DNA from: JACMLD01 sp039915085
GTDB lineage: Bacteria > Bacteroidota > Bacteroidia > Chitinophagales > Chitinophagaceae
Reading direction: 5' to 3'
Assembly: GCA_039915085.1 (NCBI GenBank)
Contig: JBDSOC010000006.1
Coordinates: 1-64,000 of the forward strand
Length of the DNA stretch: 64,000 nucleotides
Below are positions 7,974 through 15,305 of this stretch, piece after piece (positions within the stretch are counted from its first letter, which is position 1; each line of letters opens with the position of its first letter). The notes under the pieces are model-generated. The model saw nothing but the letters and a program-made list of their open reading frames with translations. It was not told where the DNA came from and searched no databases. Position numbers and translations under genes: made by a program.

Positions 7974-8513
7974 TTATTTCAGGTATTCTTCTACCGTTTC
8001 CATTTTTCCTCCAATCACGCGGATAGTTTTTATGCAGTTTTTACCGTGCATTTGTACCAGGTAAATTTTCGAATCATCTTTTGTAATTTCATTTATCCAG
8101 GCAATGGTTAAATCGCTGAACACCATTTTTATCTGTGTTTTTATTTCTTCGGGTAATTCACTTTCATGATATGAGCGCATGCTGCAAATCCGGTTGCCTT
8201 TTTTATCATAATCTACCCTTGTTTTTATCCCTTTTTCAGTAAACCGGACTATTATACAATCGGGTAGTTTAATCCAGTATACATCTTCAGCATCATTAAA
8301 TGATTTAATGAAATTTCGCGCCGCTTTAATGTTTATTTCATTCAGCGGCAAACCTGAAAAAAGAGACTTGTCAAAACCCGGTGTAATAGATTTTTCTTTG
8401 TCACGCACATGGCCGGTAAGAAGTGTCATGTATAACTCCTGGGAGTTTGCGCTTATTGGAAATATCGCTGCAGCCAAACAAACGATAATACCGGCGGCAA
8501 TAAATTTTTTCAT
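7974..8513 (-). CDS. Exported PepSY-like (BLIP-fold) protein, paralogue 1
   Basis: A 179-residue protein with a signal peptide (MKKFIAAGIIVCLAAAIFP...). The mature part (about residues 60-178) contains AARNFIKSFNDAEDVYWIKL, VRFTEKGIKTRVDYDKKGN and SYHESELPEEIK, typical of the PepSY-like/beta-lactamase-inhibitor-like family of exported Bacteroidota proteins. These are small alpha/beta domains of unknown ligand. It aligns over its whole mature length with the protein at 8702-9244, so the two are a tandem duplication. Confidence 0.75.
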   Translation of the reverse strand: MKKFIAAGIIVCLAAAIFPISANSQELYMTLLTGHVRDKEKSITPGFDKSLFSGLPLNEINIKAARNFIKSFNDAEDVYWIKLPDCIIVRFTEKGIKTRVDYDKKGNRICSMRSYHESELPEEIKTQIKMVFSDLTIAWINEITKDDSKIYLVQMHGKNCIKTIRVIGGKMETVEEYLK

Positions 8514-8601
8514 AAAAGTAGTTTTAATAAATAATTAATTGTTCCTCAAAAATTGCAGATGCGCGCAAGCAGATGATAACAGATAACCCGGAGGAATAAT
8601 T

Positions 8602-8630
8602 ACCCACTGTAAGAATACAGCGGGTTTTTG
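8602..8630. terminator. Possible weak terminator hairpin
   Basis: ACCCACTGT-aagaat-ACAGCGGGT pairs with one mismatch. The T tract is on the plus-strand side, so its role for the minus-strand gene upstream is uncertain. Confidence 0.35.
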
Positions 8631-8701
8631 TATGTCTATTGCTTAAGGAAACGGTTTTTTAAAGTGAGCTGGTAGTTGACAACAGGAGGGTTGTATTTCT
8701 G

Positions 8702-9244
8702 TTAATTCTCTTCAAACTCTTCAATTGGCGCCATATCTTCTTCTTCGCAAACCCTGATAGTTTTCCAGGACTTATTATATTTTATATGCACGAGATAAAT
8801 TAGCTGTTGATCTTTTGTAATTTCCTGAACATAAGTAATGGCGTAATCATAGTATACACTTTTTACGCGGGCCCTTATGTCTTTTGGTAAATCCGCTTCC
8901 GGATATGAACGTATGTTATACAGCCAATTGCCTTTATTGTCGTAGCCCGCCCTGTTTTTTATGCCATGCTCAGTAAAATATGCTACAGTGCCACCAATAA
9001 TTTTAAACCATTTTACATTTTCGGCAAGTTTAAATGATTTTGTAAAATTTTTTACCGCTTTGGCATTGACATCTGACGAAAGGCTGGTGTTAAAAGAATT
9101 ATTGTTTAATGTGCCTGTATGTGGCTTTTCATCAGGTGAAGGCCGTTTTACATGAAAAGCAGTGTTTGATTGCTGTGCACCTGTAGTGCTGATAAATGAC
9201 ATTGCCATACAAATGGCAAAGACGTTAATGATAATTTTTTTCAT
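8702..9244 (-). CDS. Exported PepSY-like (BLIP-fold) protein, paralogue 2
   Basis: A 180-residue paralogue of the neighbouring protein. A signal peptide (MKKIIINVFAICMAMSFI...) and a variable region to about residue 58 precede the conserved block AVKNFTKSFKLAENVKWFKI, AYFTEHGIKNRAGYDNKGN, SYPEADLPKDIRARVK and YVQEITKDQQLIYLVHI. The C-terminus is acidic (EEEDMAPIEEFEEN), unlike its partner. Function is unknown. The 188-base gap between the two genes holds only a weak hairpin, so they may be cotranscribed. Confidence 0.75.
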   Translation of the reverse strand: MKKIIINVFAICMAMSFISTTGAQQSNTAFHVKRPSPDEKPHTGTLNNNSFNTSLSSDVNAKAVKNFTKSFKLAENVKWFKIIGGTVAYFTEHGIKNRAGYDNKGNWLYNIRSYPEADLPKDIRARVKSVYYDYAITYVQEITKDQQLIYLVHIKYNKSWKTIRVCEEEDMAPIEEFEEN

Positions 9245-9655
9245 TTTTGAAGGTTTAATGATTGATGAATAATAATAATTATAAGTTTCACAAGCTCAGG
9301 GTGGTTCTTTAGGACAGGATAATTTTATATTTCAAAGCTAATTATGGTACACATGCATAACAATCCCCAATTGTGGGTAGTAAAACGCAGCCCAGAAAAA
9401 GGAGTGTTTTGTGAGAGAACAATAAACGGAGATCTGTATTATTTTTTTAGGGGCTTTAGCGCCAGCAGACCGGTGGTAGCGGCAACATGAAGTATTTTCT
9501 CAGATAGTCCTTAGAACGTATTCTGAAAGCCGTTAAAAGTAATGGAAGAAATTATAGAAATAGCAGGCAGGAACTGCCAGTCAGCCGTACGTATCGTTGC
9601 GAAACAGGCAAAACACTAAACCCCTGACGAAAAGAGTGCCCTGGGTGCTTTTCAA
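9245..9655. other. Intergenic region without a recognisable gene
   Basis: Between the PepSY-like gene and the cupin gene. The longest plus-strand ATG frame from 9542 has only 25 codons. There are no convincing RNA genes and no remnant I can name. The left end must carry the promoter for the minus-strand PepSY-like pair. Confidence 0.5.
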
Positions 9656-10021
9656 TCAAATGGTTTTCAAATTTCTTTTTGTAAACTCATTTTCTGTATT
9701 GCCTGTATTTAGTGTTGCAGAAGGCTCAAACAATAATACTTCCACTTCTTCTGCGGCATTGGGCCGGTGTTCAACTCCACGCGGTACAATCAGAAATTCA
9801 CCTTCTTTCAATTCTATATTTTTATCACGCAGTTCCATTACGAAGCTGCCTTTTATTACAAGAAATAACTCATCTTCATTTTCATGATGGTGCCAGGTAA
9901 AAGGCCCTTTGAATTTTACGAGCTTCACCTGCTGGCCATTTAATTCGCCTGCAATTTTTGGATTCCAGTATTCATTAACAAGCTCAAATTTTTCCAGAAG
10001 ATTTACTTTTTCCATATTCAT
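9656..10021 (-). CDS. Single-domain cupin protein
   Basis: A 121-residue RmlC-like cupin. Cupin motif 1 (FTWHHHENEDELFLVIKG) has the His and Glu metal ligands and motif 2 (EGEFLIVPRGVEHRP) has the second His, which is typical of small metal-binding cupins annotated as mannose-6-phosphate isomerase-like. No substrate can be assigned. It lies five bases downstream of the DinB-type gene on the same strand, so the two are very likely cotranscribed. A second ATG (residue 3) is an equally possible start. Confidence 0.82.
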   Translation of the reverse strand: MNMEKVNLLEKFELVNEYWNPKIAGELNGQQVKLVKFKGPFTWHHHENEDELFLVIKGSFVMELRDKNIELKEGEFLIVPRGVEHRPNAAEEVEVLLFEPSATLNTGNTENEFTKRNLKTI

Positions 10022-10026
10022 TTTTT

Positions 10027-10857
10027 TTAAGCCATTACCGATATCATGTCCAGCACGGGTTCGGCCAATGCGGCATCTCCTTCCAATACAATATGTTTAA
10101 TCACATCTTTTTTTCTCCAGCTTTTTGTAAATAATTTCCATGCAATCTCTCCATTGATTGTTGTGTGAGCAGCAATTGGTAAATTATTTGTTTTAGTGAA
10201 TTCCCATTTTTCTTTTTTGATGAGGAGCCAGTCTCCACCGGCTTCGCCGCTGATACTCACTTTTATAACCGTATTTTCCTTTGCTGTTGTATTTCTGCAT
10301 GCATAAGGCAATGCCATCATAAAAGTATCCAGCACAGGGTAATAAAATTCTTTCGTCATTATTCCTGGTTTTCCAACTGCATCCCGAATCTGTTGCTGGT
10401 GGTGCCATCGTTCTGTGTATTCACGTGCAATATGAAACCAGTTAATTGAATTTGTTTCTCCTGCCCATGAAACGGAGAATATAGCCGGGGCAAAAGGATC
10501 CAGCGAAGCTATCTGCTGGTTATATTGGTTACCGGTTATTTCCATCAATGCTGTCATTACCTGCGGGCTCACCCTTTTCATTGCTTGTACCCAGGATGCG
10601 TTCAGGCCATTCAGGTAGTTGACCAGGTCTTCATTTGAATATATTTTGCCGGGTGGATCGCCAAAATGATTATCACGCAGCATAGACATGGTTCTCATAT
10701 TACCATCAAACAAATGAGCAGCCACATCTTTAACTGTCCATAACCTGGCAATAGTAGGTCTATTCCATTCTTCCGCTGTAAGTGATTGTAGCAGTTGAAT
10801 AAGTTTTTCTTCCAGGGCAGGAAATAAATGAACGGTTGGTATGGGTATATTTTTCAT
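10027..10857 (-). CDS. DinB/maleylpyruvate isomerase N-terminal domain protein with SCP2-like C-terminus
   Basis: A 276-residue protein. Residues 1-170 form a four-helix DinB/MDMPI-type bundle with likely metal-binding histidines in VKDVAAHLFDGN and REYTERWHHQQQIRDA. The C-terminal ~90 residues (VKVSISGEAGGDWLLIKK to LFTKSW) resemble the SCP2-like half of TIGR03083-type maleylpyruvate isomerase family proteins. Actinobacterial members use mycothiol and the cofactor here is unknown. The downstream cupin gene starts after five bases. The exact reaction is not assignable. Confidence 0.72.
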   Translation of the reverse strand: MKNIPIPTVHLFPALEEKLIQLLQSLTAEEWNRPTIARLWTVKDVAAHLFDGNMRTMSMLRDNHFGDPPGKIYSNEDLVNYLNGLNASWVQAMKRVSPQVMTALMEITGNQYNQQIASLDPFAPAIFSVSWAGETNSINWFHIAREYTERWHHQQQIRDAVGKPGIMTKEFYYPVLDTFMMALPYACRNTTAKENTVIKVSISGEAGGDWLLIKKEKWEFTKTNNLPIAAHTTINGEIAWKLFTKSWRKKDVIKHIVLEGDAALAEPVLDMISVMA

Positions 10858-10898
10858 ATCTATTCAAAACTACATCATCTGTTGTATTTTTAACCCTG

Positions 10899-11849
10899 AT
10901 GAATGAAGAAGAAAAAGTACAAATGTTTCACAACCGGCTTACGAAAGTTTTCCGGCACCTCAGCAAGCAGGCAAAGCGGCTGGGCGTTAGTTGTTATCGT
11001 TTATACGACCGCGATCTGCCTGAGTTTCCATTGATCATTGATGTGTATGAAGATAAAATTTATTTATCTGAATACAGGGCCAAGCACAGCCTTACAGAAG
11101 AACAGCATGAAACGTGGTTGAATGAAAGCTTACAGGTAATAGCAACTGTAGCGCAGGTGCACGGTGAAAATATTTACCTGAAGCAACGCAAACGTAAAAC
11201 GGACCGGCAGGATCAGTATCAGAAAACAGGAGAGGAAATGGATTTTTTTATAGTTAAAGAAGCGGGATTGCAATTCAGGGTCAACCTTTCTGATTACCTG
11301 GATACAGGTTTGTTTTTGGATCACCGCATTACACGGAATATGGTGCGGGAGCAATCAAAAGAAAAAAAAGTGTTGAATTTATTTTGTTACACTGCTTCTT
11401 TTTCAGTGTATGCAGCAGCAGGTGGTGCCGCGTCAGTTGTTTCTGTTGATTTGTCAAAAACTTATTTAAGCTGGGCAGAAGACAATTTTAAATTGAACAA
11501 ACTGGAGAACGCATCAAAGTATCACTTTGTACATGCAGATGTGCTGCAATACCTGGATGGAGTGGAACCAGGAAGTTTTGATATGGTGATTCTTGATCCA
11601 CCAACTTTCAGTAATAGTAAACGCATGAAAGATTTTTTAGACATACAACAGGATCATGCTGATCTCATTAATAAATGCCTGCTGATTATGAAAGCGGGTG
11701 GGGTATTATATTTCAGCACCAACTATACTAAATTTCAGCTGGCTGCAGATAAGATAAATGCATCGGCTGTCACAGATATTACAAAACTTACCATTCCATT
11801 TGATTTTGAAGGAAAATTGAGAAGATGGTGTTTTAAAATAATAAAATAA
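10899..11849 (+). CDS. RlmK-like class I SAM-dependent 23S rRNA methyltransferase
   Basis: About 316 residues, closely matching the C-terminal (RlmK) half of E. coli RlmKL, which makes m7G2069 in 23S rRNA. Landmarks are FHNRLTKVFRHLSKQAKRLG, CYRLYDRDLPEFPL, LDTGLFLDHRITR, the SAM-binding motif I VLNLFCYTASFSVYAAAGGA, and catalytic/substrate motif IV LDPPTFSNSKRM. There is no THUMP or RlmL half, so this is a stand-alone enzyme; the m2G2445 activity would need another gene. The frame is open upstream to 10836, but the ATG at 10899 fits the family start and avoids overlapping the divergent gene. Confidence 0.87.
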   Translation: MNEEEKVQMFHNRLTKVFRHLSKQAKRLGVSCYRLYDRDLPEFPLIIDVYEDKIYLSEYRAKHSLTEEQHETWLNESLQVIATVAQVHGENIYLKQRKRKTDRQDQYQKTGEEMDFFIVKEAGLQFRVNLSDYLDTGLFLDHRITRNMVREQSKEKKVLNLFCYTASFSVYAAAGGAASVVSVDLSKTYLSWAEDNFKLNKLENASKYHFVHADVLQYLDGVEPGSFDMVILDPPTFSNSKRMKDFLDIQQDHADLINKCLLIMKAGGVLYFSTNYTKFQLAADKINASAVTDITKLTIPFDFEGKLRRWCFKIIK

Positions 11850-11872
11850 ATCCCAATCCTCTATATCATTTT

Positions 11873-12481
11873 CTAATTCCCAGTTTTCAATCCCTTCGCC
11901 TGCGTCATCAACTTTTCATGCACCCTCAACACTTGAGGAATGAGTGCCTGTTGTTCATCATTAATAATTACTGTGTCGCAGAGTTTCATTTTAATGGCAT
12001 CATCCATTTGCCTGTTGAGGCGGGCATTTACTTCTTCTTTGCTGATATTGTCTCTTTTCATACTCCGGTAAATGCGCAGTGTAACAGGAGCATACACACC
12101 GATAATATAATCAAGATAGCGTTGCGAGCCGCTTTCAAAAATAATGGCCGCTTCTTTTATAGCATAGGGAGTAGTCTGCTGCATCAACCACTTCTCCCCA
12201 TCACTAATAGTTACCGGGTGTACCATTGAATTTAACAAAACCAGTTTATCTTTATTATTAAAAACTTCGGCAGCCATCCAGGCGCGGTTCAGCAATCCAT
12301 TTGTATATGCAGCTTCTCCAAAATGTATCTTTAGCTGTTCTTTTAATGCTTCATCTTCATTCATAAGCCGTTTGGCAGCATCATCTGCCTGGTAAACAGG
12401 TATGCCCAATGTGGCAAATATTGAAGCAACAGTGCTTTTGCCGCTGCCCATACCGCCTGTTATACCTACCCGTAATGTCAT
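11873..12481 (-). CDS. coaE: Dephospho-CoA kinase CoaE
   Basis: A 202-residue P-loop kinase for the last step of CoA synthesis, ATP-dependent phosphorylation of the ribose 3'-OH of dephospho-CoA. Walker A is GITGGMGSGKST (residues 6-17). The CoA-domain signature IPVYQADDAAKRLM, AAIIFESG and the lid region RSMKRDNISKEEVNARLNRQM follow. The length is typical. It is the last gene of the common Bacteroidota order nusB-DUF1573-yajC-coaE, but a terminator and a 316-base gap separate it from yajC, so it probably has its own promoter. Confidence 0.93.
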   Translation of the reverse strand: MTLRVGITGGMGSGKSTVASIFATLGIPVYQADDAAKRLMNEDEALKEQLKIHFGEAAYTNGLLNRAWMAAEVFNNKDKLVLLNSMVHPVTISDGEKWLMQQTTPYAIKEAAIIFESGSQRYLDYIIGVYAPVTLRIYRSMKRDNISKEEVNARLNRQMDDAIKMKLCDTVIINDEQQALIPQVLRVHEKLMTQAKGLKTGN

Positions 12482-12740
12482 TAAGGGAAATTAATAATTT
12501 TAAATTAATAATTAAAAATTAATAAATAGTAAGGTGGGCCGGCATGTTTTGGATCTGCTGTCTTACAAATTTTGCCTGGAGCGGCTCACCCTTTATCTGC
12601 ACTTCTTAATCTTAAGTTTAGGCTCCTCTTACTACTTTAAACTTTATCGTTTTAAATTTTTTAGAGTGACCCACTGTGAGATTACTGTAATATAATGCGT
12701 TTACCGCCCCACAAAAGAGCAACCTGCCTTAATAGCCAAT
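12482..12740. other. Intergenic region between yajC and coaE
   Basis: AT-rich, with a very A/T-rich stretch (about 12490-12530) of overlapping TTAATAATT-like words next to the coaE start. It probably holds the coaE promoter. No ORF or structured RNA is recognised. Confidence 0.4.
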
Positions 12741-12774
12741 AAAAATCCCGTTGCAGAAATTATGCAACGGGATC
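12741..12774 (-). terminator. Rho-independent terminator after yajC
   Basis: Read on the minus strand, ATCCCGTTGCA and TGCAACGGGAT form a perfect 11-bp stem followed by TTTTATT. It ends the nusB-DUF1573-yajC transcript. Confidence 0.85.
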
Positions 12775-12797
12775 TTTATATCAGTTATGTATGAACG

Positions 12798-13127
12798 TTA
12801 TTTAGCTGGTTCAGCAGGTTTATTTAAAGCCTGGCTCCATTCAATACTGATGGTGCTTTTTTCTATTTTAAGATAGCTGCCCGGACTGGTTTCAAGCATC
12901 AGCGTATTATCATCATTTACTTTATTAATAGTACCATGTATGCCGGCTATGGTAACTACTTTTGCACCCTTTTGCAGGTTCTGCTGAAATTCTTTAGCCT
13001 GTTTGGCTTTTTTTGCCTGGGGGCGGATCATAAATAGCCAGAACACCAAAATCATTGCTCCCAGTATAAACATCATGGAGGTAGGATTTTGAGACCCTGC
13101 CTGTAAAAGAATCATTGCGTTTGTCAT
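12798..13127 (-). CDS. yajC: Preprotein translocase subunit YajC
   Basis: A 109-residue single-pass inner-membrane protein of the SecDF-YajC holotranslocon. It has an N-terminal membrane helix (MMFILGAMILVFWLFMI), the hallmark RPQAKKAKQAKEF just after it, and a cytoplasmic KOW-like domain (GAKVVTIAGIHGTINKV). It lies 29 bases downstream of the DUF1573 gene on the same strand. Confidence 0.93.
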   Translation of the reverse strand: MTNAMILLQAGSQNPTSMMFILGAMILVFWLFMIRPQAKKAKQAKEFQQNLQKGAKVVTIAGIHGTINKVNDDNTLMLETSPGSYLKIEKSTISIEWSQALNKPAEPAK

Positions 13128-13156
13128 TGTTAATGTATTACTTTTTTAAATTGTTA

Positions 13157-13606
13157 TTATTTTTTTAGTACCTCTACTGTAAAAGTCAGTTCATGGCTTT
13201 CGGTTCCTTTGGTATTAGCCATTACTGCAATAGTTTTATGCTGCTGGCCGCTTTTTCCATTACTGTCAAAAGAACCTTTGATTTCTCCTTCTGCACCCGG
13301 GGCAATGGGTTCTTTTGGCGGATCTGCTACTGTGCAACCACAGCTGGGATGTACACTTTCAATAACTAAGGGCTTATTGCCTGTGTTTTTAAAACGGAAC
13401 AAAACTTCCAGTTTCTGGCCTTCTGTTATTTTGCCATAGTCTTTTACTGAATCTATCCATTGCATGGTAGTAAAACTGGCAGTGTCTTTTTTTTCTTCAG
13501 GCAGGGCTGCCGCAGCTGGAATTGTTTCCTTTACTTCTTTCTTTACAGGCCCGTTACAACCGGAAGCTGTTATTGCAAGTGCTGATAATAGTATAAAGAA
13601 TCTCAT
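13157..13606 (-). CDS. DUF1573 lipoprotein
   Basis: A 149-residue predicted lipoprotein (lipobox ITASGC, Cys17). A short linker precedes a DUF1573 Ig-like domain marked by FRFKNTGNKPLVIESVHPSCGCTVADPP and the terminal strand HELTFTVEVLKK. Such domains are frequent in Bacteroidota envelope proteins and their function is unknown. It lies between nusB and yajC, an arrangement conserved in the phylum, perhaps only because of operon history. Confidence 0.88.
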   Translation of the reverse strand: MRFFILLSALAITASGCNGPVKKEVKETIPAAAALPEEKKDTASFTTMQWIDSVKDYGKITEGQKLEVLFRFKNTGNKPLVIESVHPSCGCTVADPPKEPIAPGAEGEIKGSFDSNGKSGQQHKTIAVMANTKGTESHELTFTVEVLKK

Positions 13607-13639
13607 TGATTTATTTTTGCAAATGTAATAATTGGTTGC

Positions 13640-14569
13640 TTACTTTTTCTTAACAAAAGAAATTTTGTGCATTTTATCACCTTTCAGCAAATCTTTGTGA
13701 ATGTTATCCAGTATCCCATTGACAAACTGCCCGCTTTGTGGTGTACTATAATCTTTGGCCAGGTCTATGTATTCATTGATAGTAACTTTTGGCGGTATGG
13801 TTTCAAAAAACAGGAATTCACATACACCCATCTGCATCAATATCATATCAAGTACTGCAATTCTGTCCGGGTCCCAGTTTTTTAATTTGGGTTTTATGAG
13901 GTCCAGGGTGACTTGCTTTTTGTCAAAAACGGTTTGTAATAATTCTTTGGCAAAAACCAGCTTATCCTTGCTGATGATCTCCATAAAATCAAAGGCGCCG
14001 GGTTTTTGCAGCCAGCTCAGTATTAATTGATTTATTACATCACAATCATCATCCCAGTTTGTAAAAGTTTCTTCTACCTGTGAAACAAAATTTTCATTGG
14101 GCAGCATGAGGGTTCCCAAAATAAATTCAAGCATCTGTTTTTCAGATTTGCTATCGCGGCTTTGTTCTGTAATGTATGTCTTGTACTCCGGGGTAACTGC
14201 CAGTTCCAGGTAAAGTTTCCTGATCTCTTCTTTATCAGCCTGCAGATCAGGCCTGTCTTCTTTACATGCTTTTTGGTAGGAGGGGTCTTCCAGCAACTTC
14301 CACAACAACTCGTTTCCAGCCAGTTTTATATTAATATTAAGATCGGCCTGGGTAGGTAAATGTTTAGAAGCTTTTTTGCGGGCATCTGTTTCTGCATAAC
14401 GGGCTATTTCTGTAAGCACATACACCAGGTAAACTAAAAGGCCGCGGGTTTGATCAAAATGCTTTTGCAGGATGTTTAATGGCTCACCGGGTTTCATTTC
14501 TCCTTGCGCGGTTTCTGCGGAATAAAGGGTTTGCATCACTTTTACCCGGATATTTCTTCTGCTAATCAT
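13640..14569 (-). CDS. nusB: Transcription antitermination factor NusB, long Bacteroidota form
   Basis: A 309-residue protein. It starts MISRRNIRVKVMQTLYSAE, the NusB N-terminal helix that binds boxA RNA/NusE. It ends with AVLDMILMQMGVCEFL, IPPKVTINEYIDLAKDYST and GQFVNGILDNI, the classical NusB C-terminus. The ~150-residue helical insert between these halves is usual in Bacteroidota and makes it about twice E. coli size. With NusE/S10 it supports antitermination on rRNA operons. It is the first gene of the minus-strand set nusB-DUF1573-yajC. Confidence 0.93.
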   Translation of the reverse strand: MISRRNIRVKVMQTLYSAETAQGEMKPGEPLNILQKHFDQTRGLLVYLVYVLTEIARYAETDARKKASKHLPTQADLNINIKLAGNELLWKLLEDPSYQKACKEDRPDLQADKEEIRKLYLELAVTPEYKTYITEQSRDSKSEKQMLEFILGTLMLPNENFVSQVEETFTNWDDDCDVINQLILSWLQKPGAFDFMEIISKDKLVFAKELLQTVFDKKQVTLDLIKPKLKNWDPDRIAVLDMILMQMGVCEFLFFETIPPKVTINEYIDLAKDYSTPQSGQFVNGILDNIHKDLLKGDKMHKISFVKKK

Positions 14570-14889
14570 AGTTATGCCAAGAACTTGTTTTGAGGCTGCG
14601 AAGATAGGGGTTCGCGGGGAGAAACGCTAAGCCCAGGTGTGAATATGATAAAGAATCATAAACCTCCGTGCGTGACGCCTAAACCCTGTGTTGCTGACAG
14701 GACTGAAAGCCAGGTTATCCGGAATTTCACCTCATGCCTGACACCCGGTTGCTCACGACATCTTCCTGCCATAAAATGAAAATTTGGCAAATACCCCGGG
14801 TTGTTAACAGTTTAACTGCCAACAAAACCCGTTTATCTGCCAAGAATTCCTTTTTTTGAACTTTTATTTCCTTTGGTATGAAATTCGTT
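14570..14889. other. Intergenic region between nusB and groES
   Basis: Divergent promoter region of about 370 bases. Its right end carries the groES promoter elements listed separately. I see no ORF or RNA gene in the rest and no CIRCE element. Confidence 0.5.
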
Positions 14890-14897
14890 TAGCTTTG
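14890..14897 (+). promoter_or_regulatory. -7 promoter box TAGCTTTG for groESL
   Basis: TAGCTTTG fits TAnnTTTG exactly and lies 46 bases before the groES ATG. A TTTG lies upstream, but at only about 14 bases spacing, shorter than the usual -33 distance. Confidence 0.6.
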
Positions 14898-14903
14898 CAC
14901 GCC

Positions 14904-14920
14904 ATTAGAAATTTTCTAAT
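14904..14920. promoter_or_regulatory. Palindrome ATTAGAAA-T-TTTCTAAT in the groESL leader
   Basis: A perfect 8-bp inverted repeat around one base, starting seven bases after the -7 box, at or just after the expected transcription start. It is not CIRCE (TTAGCACTC-N9-GAGTGCTAA), although it shares the TTAG/CTAA ends. It is a plausible operator or 5' UTR element for the chaperonin operon. Confidence 0.4.
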
Positions 14921-14943
14921 CTAAAACAAAAAAATCAACGCAT

Positions 14944-15246
14944 ATGGCCAAGAAGTTAAATTATGAACTCTATGACGACAGGGTTCTTGTTAAGCCAGCA
15001 AAAGCTGAAGAAAAAACAGCGGGTGGTATCATTATCCCCGATACTGCTAAAGAAAAGCCTCAAAAAGGTGTTGTAGTTGCCGTGGGAATTGGCAAATATT
15101 CTGAGCAATCAGGGACTTTAATACCGGTTCCCCAAAAAGTAGGGGATGTGGTTTTGTATGGTAAATATGCAGGCACTGAAATTACAATTGAAGGTGAGGA
15201 TCTGTTGATCATGAGAGCCTCTGATATTTTAATGAAGACTGTATAA
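14944..15246 (+). CDS. groES: Co-chaperonin GroES
   Basis: A 100-residue GroES/Cpn10. The domain starts YELYDDRVLVKPAKAEEKTAGGIIIPDTAKEKP and contains the mobile loop and GDVVLYGKYAGTEI. It forms the heptameric lid of the GroEL folding chamber. The length is normal. It is followed after 59 bases by groEL. Confidence 0.97.
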   Translation: MAKKLNYELYDDRVLVKPAKAEEKTAGGIIIPDTAKEKPQKGVVVAVGIGKYSEQSGTLIPVPQKVGDVVLYGKYAGTEITIEGEDLLIMRASDILMKTV

Positions 15247-15305
15247 TAAAGTTCCGTAAGTGAAACTTTGTTATAATAATTTAAAAACGAAAACAACTAA
15301 TTCAT

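Noticed and set aside
14570..14943. CIRCE heat-shock operator upstream of groES
   Set aside because: No TTAGCACTC-N9-GAGTGCTAA or close variant; the palindrome present has one-base spacing and different arms.
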